Source: JANLYQ01 sp031365725
GTDB taxonomy: Bacteria > Actinomycetota > Actinomycetes > JACCUZ01
NCBI GenBank assembly: GCA_031365725.1
Contig: JANLYQ010000015.1
Coordinates: 1 to 26,119, forward strand
Reading direction: 5' to 3'
Length of the DNA stretch: 26,119 nucleotides
Shown here piece by piece: positions 7,125-14,520 of the stretch (positions are counted from its first letter, which is position 1; each line of letters begins with the position of its first letter). The notes under the pieces were generated by a model that worked only from the letters and a program-made list of their open reading frames with translations, searched no databases and was not told the origin of the DNA. The translations under genes and the position numbers were made by a program.

Positions 7125-8957
7125 TTGGTCACATCGATCAAGTCCGACCCCAGTCCGGTCGATCAGAGGGCCGTGACACCTGTCACGCATCGATCTGGTC
7201 GGGGGACACGACCGGCGGGGGGCACAGGGCTAGTGGTGGGGACGAACGACGCTTGGCAGGACGCTGTCCTGCACGAAGGCCTTGCGCTGCTCGACGTCAG
7301 CGGCCAGGTCCTCGATGGCAACGCAGCACTGACCTCGGTGACGGGGCTGTCGAGCCTCGCCGGCCTGACCCTTGCGCTGACCACCGCGAGAGACGGCAAC
7401 GGGAGCCCGCTGCCCGCGGACGATCTGCCGTGGTTGATCACCGCACGCACCGGCGAACCCGGCAACAACGTCGTGGTCGGCCTCATCAGCGTCTCGAGCA
7501 CCGACGGCCTCGACAGCGCGCCCACCCGGTGGCTGCGCGTCTGCACCTCCCCCGTTGACGTCGCCGGTACGCCGCACGTCGCGGTCAGCCTGGTCGATGT
7601 CTCCCGCGAGCACGAGGCCACCCGCGCCCTGCTTGCTGTCGAGCAAGGCGTCGCCCTCGCTGCCACCGAGGCGCTGGCTCACCAGGCTGCGCACGACGAG
7701 CTGACCGGGCTGCCCAACCGGGCCACCCTGTTGACCCGCACCACCGAAGCCCTCAACCGGGCCGCAGTGAGCGGCCGGCCGATGGCTCTGCTGCTGTGCG
7801 ACCTCGACCACTTCAAGCTGCTCAACGACAGCCGCGGTCACGCGGCCGGCGACGCGGTGCTGGTCGAGACCGCGGAACGACTCGTCGAATGCATCCGCGA
7901 TGGCGACGCAGCCCTCCGGCTCGGCGGTGACGAGTTCGTCATCCTGTGCGAGGCGCTGCCCGACCGTGAGCACGCCCAGCAGGTTGCCCAGCGACTCATC
8001 GACGAGATCACCCGGCCGATGCTGCGCACCGAGGCAGTGTCGATGACGGTCAGCGTCGGCATCGCGCTGTCCGAGCCAGGCATCTCGGCCGCGGACCTGC
8101 TGCGCAACGCCGACGCCGCGCTGTACCGCGCCAAGGAGGACGGCCGGGACCGGCACGCGCTCTTCGCCCCAGAGCTGATCGAGCTGGCCGCTCGGCGTCT
8201 CGGCATCGAGCACGAGCTCCGTGAGGCCATGCGCACCGAGTCGCTGTTCCTGCACTACCAGCCCGTACGCCGCCTGCACGACGGGTCGGTTGCGGCGTAC
8301 GAGGCGCTCGTCCGCTGGGACCACCCGACCCGCGGCATCCTGCCCCCCGACATGTTCCTGCCGTTCGCCGAGGCCAGCGACCTGGTCCTTGAGCTCGACC
8401 GCTATGTGTTGCTGCGGTCCTGCGAGGACGCGGTCAGCTGGGGGGGCGGCGGCGACGCACCCTCGGTCAGCGTCAACATCTCGGCCCGCCACGTCGGCCG
8501 CGGCCTGCTGCCCGGTCTGGTCGCCCGCGCTCTCGGACGCAGCGGGCTGGAGCCGAGCCGGCTGACCCTCGAGCTCACCGAGACCGCTTTCCTCGGCGTC
8601 ACACCGACCGCGATCGCCGAGCTCGACACGGTGGTGGCCTTGGGCGTGCGGCTGGCGATCGACGACTTCGGCACCGGCTACTCCTCGCTCACCTATCTCG
8701 TCGACGTACCTGCTGCCTACGTGAAGATCGACCGCTCCTTCGTCGAGCGGATGGCCAGCTCGACGGCCAGCAGGGCGATCGTCGAGGCGGTCGTGACGCT
8801 GTGCCGGGCACTAGGCATCGACGTCGTCGCCGAGGGCATCGAGGACGAGGGACAGCGCAAGGCCCTGTCCCGCCTCGGCTGTTCCTACGGCCAGGGGTTC
8901 CTGCTCGGCCGGCCCGGGCTGATCGACCTCACTGCCTTCGAGCTCACCGGCACCTGA
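7125..8957 (+). CDS. PAS-GGDEF-EAL protein, c-di-GMP synthesis/degradation
   Basis: The 610-residue protein has a PAS-like sensor region (about 41-165), a GGDEF domain (about 185-345) and an EAL domain (about 365-610), with no membrane segment. The GGDEF motif (267-271) is intact and has an RxxD inhibitory site (RDGD, 258-261) five residues before it. The EAL side keeps EAL (393-395), SVNIS, ELTE, IDDFGTGYSS, VKIDRSF, AEGIE and YGQGF, so both activities look possible. The start is uncertain. TTG 7125 has GAGG seven bases upstream and lies 19 bp after lexA. GTG 7233 or 7236 would begin right at the PAS region and leave about 130 bp with a CRP-like dyad as promoter. Its placement behind lexA suggests damage-responsive expression, which is inference. 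Confidence 0.9.
   Translation: MVTSIKSDPSPVDQRAVTPVTHRSGRGTRPAGGTGLVVGTNDAWQDAVLHEGLALLDVSGQVLDGNAALTSVTGLSSLAGLTLALTTARDGNGSPLPADDLPWLITARTGEPGNNVVVGLISVSSTDGLDSAPTRWLRVCTSPVDVAGTPHVAVSLVDVSREHEATRALLAVEQGVALAATEALAHQAAHDELTGLPNRATLLTRTTEALNRAAVSGRPMALLLCDLDHFKLLNDSRGHAAGDAVLVETAERLVECIRDGDAALRLGGDEFVILCEALPDREHAQQVAQRLIDEITRPMLRTEAVSMTVSVGIALSEPGISAADLLRNADAALYRAKEDGRDRHALFAPELIELAARRLGIEHELREAMRTESLFLHYQPVRRLHDGSVAAYEALVRWDHPTRGILPPDMFLPFAEASDLVLELDRYVLLRSCEDAVSWGGGGDAPSVSVNISARHVGRGLLPGLVARALGRSGLEPSRLTLELTETAFLGVTPTAIAELDTVVALGVRLAIDDFGTGYSSLTYLVDVPAAYVKIDRSFVERMASSTASRAIVEAVVTLCRALGIDVVAEGIEDEGQRKALSRLGCSYGQGFLLGRPGLIDLTAFELTGT
7172..7187. promoter_or_regulatory. CRP/FNR-type palindrome between lexA and the GGDEF-EAL domains
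   Basis: CGTGACACCTGTCACG has 7-bp perfect arms and fits the GTGA-N6-TCAC core recognised by CRP/FNR-family regulators. It lies inside the coding region if the TTG start at 7125 is used, or about 45-60 bp upstream of the alternative GTG starts at 7233/7236. Confidence 0.4.
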
Positions 8958-9825
8958 GCAGGCTCCGTCGTGACAGCCGCCGGTCGCGGCGACGGGCACT
9001 GAGCAGCACCTCGGCCACAGTCAGCACCTTCCTCGGACTCATCCAGCCCTGGGACGGCTTGTGCAACACCCAGCCGTCACCCAAGGTGACCGCGGCGTGC
9101 TGTACGAGACCGGACCCCGAGCGCCAGACCAGGACGGTGCCCGGTTGGTCGTCACGGCCGCCAGCCCCGGTGGCGTCGGCAAGCCACGCCTCGAACGGCT
9201 CTCGCTGCATCCACTGTTCCGCCGCGCCGTCGACGCCGGCAGCGGCCATCACAGTCCCGAAACAGTTGGGGCCGCTGCCGTCGGGGAAGGTCCCGGCGAG
9301 CCCACGCGCCCCCGGCAGCAAGTCGGCAACCGAACGCCACCCTGCCGCTGACAGCTCGGCATGGCGACTGCGGTGGCGGCCCTCTTCGACGTAGGGCACC
9401 AGTACGTCCTGGTCGCGGTCCGCCAGCAGCGACGGCCACCACACGAAACGGTGCCCGTCACCCTGGTCGGCAATGCCGAGGGGTCGCAGCTGCGGCCACG
9501 CCCGCACGCTCGGCACGATCTCGCGACCGAGCGTGCGCTGCTGGCGAACCAGCGCGGCCCGCATCTCCCGCGGGAGACTGATGAAGTCGCCGTGGGTGAT
9601 GGCCCGACAGACGACGTCGTCATCGAGGCCGTAGATGCAGAACGTGTCACGCCACTCAGGACCACCGGGGCCGGCGGCGAGGGGTACACCCAGCAGTGCA
9701 AGGTCGCTGTCCCGGGGGACCACGAACGGCTGCGGATCCGGCGCGAACCACCTCACCCAGCGCGCCACCAGCTCGTCCGGCACCTGGATGCCCAGCACCT
9801 CGACCGTCTGCCTCACGCGTCCCAT
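8944..9825 (-). CDS. NlpC/P60-like (papain-like fold) protein of unknown function
   Basis: I do not recognise a characterised family for the whole 293-residue protein. The C-terminal half carries an NlpC/P60-like pattern: Cys188 in GPNCFGTVM, a PGTVLVW strand, His243 in LVQHAAVTLGDGW and His255 in WVLHKPSQGW. These would form a Cys-His-polar triad of a cysteine hydrolase or transferase. The N-terminal half (1-180) is rich in Trp and Arg and has no motif I can name. No signal peptide or membrane segment is seen, so a cytosolic role is likely, unlike most NlpC/P60 wall hydrolases. The ATG at 9825 lies 20 bp after the ligase stop, making it the third gene of the dinG operon. Its 3' end overlaps the convergent GGDEF-EAL stop by 14 bp. 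Confidence 0.7.
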   Translation of the reverse strand: MGRVRQTVEVLGIQVPDELVARWVRWFAPDPQPFVVPRDSDLALLGVPLAAGPGGPEWRDTFCIYGLDDDVVCRAITHGDFISLPREMRAALVRQQRTLGREIVPSVRAWPQLRPLGIADQGDGHRFVWWPSLLADRDQDVLVPYVEEGRHRSRHAELSAAGWRSVADLLPGARGLAGTFPDGSGPNCFGTVMAAAGVDGAAEQWMQREPFEAWLADATGAGGRDDQPGTVLVWRSGSGLVQHAAVTLGDGWVLHKPSQGWMSPRKVLTVAEVLLSARRRDRRLSRRSLLRCR

Positions 9826-9845
9826 CGTCCCGCAACCAGACTGGC

Positions 9846-10829
9846 TCAGCTCTCTCGGCGTACGTCTTCAAGCGTCTTGTCCGGGCGCAGGCCGCGCCAG
9901 GACGGGTGCCGCAGCCGACCGTCACGGGTCCACTCGGCGAACACCACCTCGCCGACGAGTCGCGGCGTGACCCATTGCGCGTCGCGGGCGTGCAGCCGCG
10001 GCACCTCGTCGTCGAACGGCGAGGTGGCCCGGGTCGATGCGCGCAGCCGACCCGCGAGGTCATCGAGTGCGGCGGCGCTGAAGCCGGTGCCCACGTGGCC
10101 GGCATAGATCAGCGCGCCGGACTCGTCGGGCACCCCCACCAGCAGCGACCCGATGCCGCCGGCCCGCCGGCCCTGACCCGGGGACCACCCGCCGACCACG
10201 ACCACCTGCATGCGCTGGTGCTTGACCTTGATCCACGACGGAGACCGACGACCCGGGGTGTACGTCGAGTCGCGGCGCTTGGCCACGACCCCCTCCAGTC
10301 CCTGCGCCGCAGACACCGCCAGGGCCTCGGCACCGTCACCCTCGAAGGCTGGTGGCACCGCCCAGCAACCGTCGGCCGACGTGCCCAGCCCCAGACCGAG
10401 CAGCAGCTCACGGCGCTCGTCGTAGGACCGCGTCACCAGCAGCTCACCGTCGAGGCGCAGCAGGTCGAAGACGAGCAGGCTGACCGGGACCTTCGCCAGC
10501 AGTGTGCGACTGGGCGCCCGGACGTGCATGCGGGCCTGCAGCTCACCGAAGCTCGGCCGACCAGCTCCGTCGAACGCGACGACCTCCCCGTCGAGGACGA
10601 TGTCGCGCCCGGCGAAGACAGCCGCAGGCCCGCCGAGCTCCGGGTAGGTCGCCTGGACCTCGCGGTCGTTGCGGGTCAGCACCCGGGTGGGGCCACCCGC
10701 GGCGTCGAGGTAGACCACCGCGCGGACGCCGTCCCACTTCATCTCGAACGCCCATCGGTGCTCGACGTCGGCACCCGGCAACGGCCCGGCCGTCGCCAGC
10801 ATCGGGCGCAGCAGGGACGTCCCGGTCAC
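9846..10829 (-). CDS. ATP-dependent DNA ligase (LigC/LigD ligase-domain type)
   Basis: This 327-residue protein seals DNA nicks using ATP through a covalent lysyl-AMP. Nucleotidyltransferase motifs are in order: motif I EMKWDGVR with Lys31 as adenylated residue, LDGEVVAF at 80-87, VFDLLRLDG around 120, EGVVAKR at 179-185 and SWIKVKH at 198-204. An OB-fold domain follows, ending in FAEWTRDGRLRHPSWRGLR, typical of LigD ligase domains and LigC. There is no fused polymerase or nuclease domain and no Ku gene in the window. The start is GTG 10829, overlapping the dinG stop as GTGA, so translation is probably coupled to dinG. It may act in end joining or base-excision gap repair. Confidence 0.93.
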   Translation of the reverse strand: MTGTSLLRPMLATAGPLPGADVEHRWAFEMKWDGVRAVVYLDAAGGPTRVLTRNDREVQATYPELGGPAAVFAGRDIVLDGEVVAFDGAGRPSFGELQARMHVRAPSRTLLAKVPVSLLVFDLLRLDGELLVTRSYDERRELLLGLGLGTSADGCWAVPPAFEGDGAEALAVSAAQGLEGVVAKRRDSTYTPGRRSPSWIKVKHQRMQVVVVGGWSPGQGRRAGGIGSLLVGVPDESGALIYAGHVGTGFSAAALDDLAGRLRASTRATSPFDDEVPRLHARDAQWVTPRLVGEVVFAEWTRDGRLRHPSWRGLRPDKTLEDVRRES

Positions 10830-12766
10830 GACTCCCCCAGTCGTCGCAGAGCACCCGACGCCACCTCGTGATCGGTGGTAAACCAGAACGGCGGCAGCGA
10901 TGCGCGCAGGAAACCGGCATAGCGCGCGGTCGCCAGTCGCGAGTCGAGCACCGCCACCACACCCTTGTCGCTGGTCCCTCGCACCAGGCGACCTGCTCCC
11001 TGCGCCAGCCGCAACGCAGCGTGCGCAGCCGCGACCGTCATGAAGCCGTTACCGCCCGCGTCACTGACGGCCTGCGCCCGGGCCGACATCAGCGGGTCGT
11101 CGGGCCGCGGGAACGGGATGCGGTCGATGACCACGAGCCGGCACGCGTCGCCTGGCACGTCGACGCCCTGCCAGAGCGACAGCGTGCCGAACAGGCAGGT
11201 CGGTCCGTCTGCGGCGAACGCGGCGATCAACGACGCGGTGCGTTCCTCCCCCTGGCACAGGACCGGCACGTCGAGCCGCTCGCGCATCGCGACCGCTGCC
11301 GCCTCGGCCGCGCGCATCGAGGAGAACAACCCGAGGGTGCGACCACCGGCGGCCTCGACTAGGGCAGCCAGCTCGTCGAGGGCCTCCGGGGAGGTGCCGT
11401 CGCGGCCGGGCGGTGGCAGCCGGCGGGCGACGTACAGGATGCCCTGACGGGGATAGTCGAAGGGTGAGCCGACGTCGAGCCCGGTCCACTCCGGTGCGTC
11501 CTCGCCGCTGAGGCCGACCTGGCGCGCGACCGGCTCGAAGGACCCGCCGACCTCCAGCGTCGCACTGGTCAGCACGACCGCCCGGGTCCCGAAGAGGGCC
11601 TCGCGCAGCAGGCCGTTGACGGTCAGCGGCGCGACCTTGAGCGCCGCCCCACGCCGAGGGTCGCGGGTGAGCCAGCTGACGTCGTACGGCGAGTGGCCGG
11701 CGAGTCGTTCGGCCGTCGAGTGGACGGCATCGACCGCGGCCACGGCCACCTTCTTGGGTCCATCGTCGGCCTGCGGACCGGCGCGGCGGGACAGCCCGGA
11801 CAGCACGTCGCGGGCGGCATCACGCACCAGCGCGACCGCGGCAGCAACGGATTCCGGCAGCGCGACCAGCCGCCCCTCGGGTGCCTCATCCAACGCGGCT
11901 TCCAGGGCAGCACCCGCGTCGGTCAGGGCGAGCGCCTTCTCCGGGTCGTCGACGAGCCGGCGGGCCCGCGCCGCCGCGCGCTCGACCATCGGCCCCGTCA
12001 GCTCGTCGGTGGCGACTCCGGTCACCCGGTCGACCAGCTCGTGCGCCTCGTCAACCACGACGACGTCGTGCTCGGGCAGCACTGAGAAGCTTTCGAGCGC
12101 GTCGATCGCGAGCAGCGCATGGTTGGTAACGACGATGTCGGACTCCGCCGCACGGCCGCGGGCCAGCTCGGCGAAGCACTCGGTGCCCGACGGGCACTTG
12201 GCCGCGCCGAGGCACTCGCGGGCGGTGACGCTGACCTGGCGCCACGCGCGGTCGCTGACGCCGGGGTCGAGCTCGTCGCGGTCCCCGGTCCCGGTCTCGT
12301 CGGCCCATTCGCGCAGCCGCACGACGTCACGGCCCAGGGTCGTGCTCGGGGTCGGGTCGAACAGTGCGTCCGATGCGTCGCCGTCATCGTCGGGCATGCC
12401 GCCGAAGACCTTGTTGCGGCACAGGTAGTGCGATCGGCCCTTGAGGATCGCGTAGGTCGGTCGGCGGCCCAGCAGCGGCTCCGCGGCGTCGACCAGAGCG
12501 GGCAGGTCGCGGTCGACGACCTGGGACTGCAGCGCGATCGTCGCGGTGGCGACCACCACCCGGTCACCGTGCAGCAGCGCGGGCACGAGGTAGGCCAGCG
12601 ACTTGCCGGTGCCGGTGCCGGCCTGCACGAGCAGGTGGCAGCCGTCCTTCATCGCGGTGGCCACCGCCTCGGCCATCGCCAGCTGCCCTGGCCGGTCACT
12701 GCCACCGACCGCGGTGACGGCGGCCGCGAGCAGGTCCGCCACCGACACGGGCGGGTCGGTAGGCAC
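10826..12766 (-). CDS. dinG: DinG/XPD-family ATP-dependent DNA helicase
   Basis: The 646-residue product is a superfamily 2 helicase of the iron-sulfur XPD/DinG group, which unwinds 5' to 3' and resolves R-loops and stalled forks. Seen in order: Walker A AGTGTGKS at 49-56, four cysteines for a 4Fe-4S cluster (Cys116, 185, 191, 197), the DEAH box at 239-242 in VVVVDEAHEL, a late LFGTLSLWQGVDVPG segment and the QGAGRLVR arginine-finger motif. Length fits actinobacterial DinG-like proteins. The start is a GTG (12766) with a weak ribosome site. It is the first gene of the dinG-ligase-NlpC-like operon, divergent from the protease gene. No LexA box is seen upstream, despite the dinG name (damage-inducible in E. 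coli). Confidence 0.92.
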   Translation of the reverse strand: MPTDPPVSVADLLAAAVTAVGGSDRPGQLAMAEAVATAMKDGCHLLVQAGTGTGKSLAYLVPALLHGDRVVVATATIALQSQVVDRDLPALVDAAEPLLGRRPTYAILKGRSHYLCRNKVFGGMPDDDGDASDALFDPTPSTTLGRDVVRLREWADETGTGDRDELDPGVSDRAWRQVSVTARECLGAAKCPSGTECFAELARGRAAESDIVVTNHALLAIDALESFSVLPEHDVVVVDEAHELVDRVTGVATDELTGPMVERAAARARRLVDDPEKALALTDAGAALEAALDEAPEGRLVALPESVAAAVALVRDAARDVLSGLSRRAGPQADDGPKKVAVAAVDAVHSTAERLAGHSPYDVSWLTRDPRRGAALKVAPLTVNGLLREALFGTRAVVLTSATLEVGGSFEPVARQVGLSGEDAPEWTGLDVGSPFDYPRQGILYVARRLPPPGRDGTSPEALDELAALVEAAGGRTLGLFSSMRAAEAAAVAMRERLDVPVLCQGEERTASLIAAFAADGPTCLFGTLSLWQGVDVPGDACRLVVIDRIPFPRPDDPLMSARAQAVSDAGGNGFMTVAAAHAALRLAQGAGRLVRGTSDKGVVAVLDSRLATARYAGFLRASLPPFWFTTDHEVASGALRRLGES

Positions 12767-12804
12767 CTGATGAGGTTAGTCATCGCGACCCGAGGTCAGG
12801 CAGT

Positions 12805-12813
12805 TTGTCCACA
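12805..12813. promoter_or_regulatory. Perfect DnaA box TTGTCCACA between dinG and the protease gene
   Basis: TTGTCCACA is the preferred actinobacterial DnaA box. It sits in the 101-bp divergent intergenic region, about 40 bp from the dinG start. A single box cannot be an origin. It may titrate DnaA, regulate dinG or be chance. Confidence 0.45.
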
Positions 12814-12867
12814 AGCCTCCGCTGTGTCCGGGGTCCGTGGCAGGCTGCCGACAACGAGGGGGGACGC

Positions 12868-14520
12868 ATGGCGAGGACAAGGCTCGGTGCTCGAGGCGCG
12901 ACCGCAGTGGTGGCGGCGCTGCTGCTGCTGGTCGCGCTGGTCGGCGCGGGCTCGCGCGCTGCATCAGGGATGACTTCATCGGGACGCCCGGAGGGACCGT
13001 GCGCCGGTTTGCAGCGGCTGCCGGGCGCCGGCGCGGCCGCCTGCACCCACGGCGTGGACCGGCTGCCGGCCGGCGACGCTGCCCACGCTGCCTACTCGGT
13101 GTCGCGTCCCGGGTTCGGCGAGGTCACGACCCCGCCCGGCATCCCGTGCTACACCCGAGGGCCGTTCGTGCACGTCTACTACGCCTACCGCCAGGGCTCG
13201 GCCAACCACATCCTCGCGCGGGCTCCCTATATCCGCGAGGCCGTGGCGATGGCCGACCTGATCTACCAGACCTCGGCCGCCCGGGTCGGGGCGACCCGAC
13301 ACGTCCGGTGGCTCACCAAGGACTGTCACCTGGTGGTGACGCCGTTCGCCACTCGCTTCCCGACCTTCGCACTCAGCCAGATCCGTGCCCAGCTGCAGGC
13401 CCAGCACCGCATCGGCCGCCGGGAGAAGGGTCTCGTGTTCGTCGACGGCGGCCGGTCCTTCGGCTGCTTCGGCATCGGTGAGCTCCAGCCCGACAACCGC
13501 GCGTCGACCCGCAACCGCAACAACAGCGCGACGATGATCGCCGCGGTCGACCGGGGCTGCACCTCATCGGTGTCGTTCAGCCAGGAGGGTGGCGGCCAGG
13601 TCGCGGCGCACGAGCTCGGGCACACCCTCGGTGCTGTGCAACCTGACGCACCGCACTCCAACCACAACGGGCACTGCGTCGACGAGTGGGACGTCATGTG
13701 TTACGACGACGGCTCGCACCGCAAGCTCATCTACCGGTGCGGCGCGAAAGCCGCCGGCCAGGGCAATCCACTGGACCGACTGCTGGACTGCAACCTCGAC
13801 ACCTACTTCAACCCCAAGCCGGCCAGACGCAGCTATCTCGCCACGCACTGGAACATCGCCACCAGCTCGTGGCTGTCGAGCGCCGCGCCTACCCGGTGGG
13901 ACGTCCTGGCCCGCCCGCAGGTGTCGGTCGTCCCGACCGCCGACGGTCTGCTCGCCGGCAGCCAGTCGGTGCACGTGCGCGCCGACCCGAGCACCGCGAA
14001 GGTCGAGCTCTACGCCAACGGCACAGATGTCGGCCCGGCCACCAAGGGTGCGGTCCTGCCCGACGGTGGTGTGGACTTCGTCGCCACGCTGCCGACCAGC
14101 CCGGACATGTTCGGCGCCGGCTATCCCAGCGGCACCGTCCTGTCCTTGACCGCCGGCGCCGCCGACGCGATCGGGCGTACGACGCTCAGCGCGGCTGTCT
14201 CGGCCACCGTCGCCAACCCGACCGTCACCCTGACCGCGCCGGTCGACGGCAGCCCGCTGGCTACGCCCTTCGTGCTCACCTGGGCGGCTGCACCCACCGC
14301 GGCCGGCGGCCGCGGCATCGGCGCGGTCTCCCTGCTGCTGCAGGTCAACGGCGCGGCCCCGGTCACCCTCGCCACGGACACGGTGCCCGGCGACGGGTGG
14401 GGCGGCCAGGTCGACCTGTCGGCGTACGCCGCGAACGGCTATGTCGAGCTCGCCGCACAGGCCACCGACAGCGGAGGTGCCCTGGTCAGCTCGCCGTGGT
14501 CGGCGGTGTGGATGCAGTAG
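12868..14520 (+). CDS. Secreted metzincin-like zinc metalloprotease with C-terminal Ig-like region
   Basis: The 550-residue product starts with a Sec signal peptide (basic MARTRLGARG, hydrophobic core to about 28, AAS-type cleavage near 33). The catalytic region is about 95-345. The zinc motif HELGH is at 248-252 with Glu249 as general base, followed by GAVQPDAPHSNHNGHC and a Met-turn DVMCY with Met277. The third ligand is not at the usual HExxHxxGxxH position (Gln258 there), so one of His263, His266 or His269 probably serves. Paired cysteines suggest disulfides. Residues 350-550 look like two Ig-like repeats (TADGLLAGSQSVHVRA, PVDGSPLATPFVLTWA). The ATG at 12868 follows GAGGGGGG. It ends 35 bp inside the convergent hflX gene. 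The substrate is unknown. Confidence 0.82.
   Translation: MARTRLGARGATAVVAALLLLVALVGAGSRAASGMTSSGRPEGPCAGLQRLPGAGAAACTHGVDRLPAGDAAHAAYSVSRPGFGEVTTPPGIPCYTRGPFVHVYYAYRQGSANHILARAPYIREAVAMADLIYQTSAARVGATRHVRWLTKDCHLVVTPFATRFPTFALSQIRAQLQAQHRIGRREKGLVFVDGGRSFGCFGIGELQPDNRASTRNRNNSATMIAAVDRGCTSSVSFSQEGGGQVAAHELGHTLGAVQPDAPHSNHNGHCVDEWDVMCYDDGSHRKLIYRCGAKAAGQGNPLDRLLDCNLDTYFNPKPARRSYLATHWNIATSSWLSSAAPTRWDVLARPQVSVVPTADGLLAGSQSVHVRADPSTAKVELYANGTDVGPATKGAVLPDGGVDFVATLPTSPDMFGAGYPSGTVLSLTAGAADAIGRTTLSAAVSATVANPTVTLTAPVDGSPLATPFVLTWAAAPTAAGGRGIGAVSLLLQVNGAAPVTLATDTVPGDGWGGQVDLSAYAANGYVELAAQATDSGGALVSSPWSAVWMQ

Noticed and set aside
12805..12813. Replication origin suggested by DnaA boxes
   Set aside because: Only isolated boxes are present, with no cluster, AT-rich unwinding element or dnaA/dnaN genes nearby.
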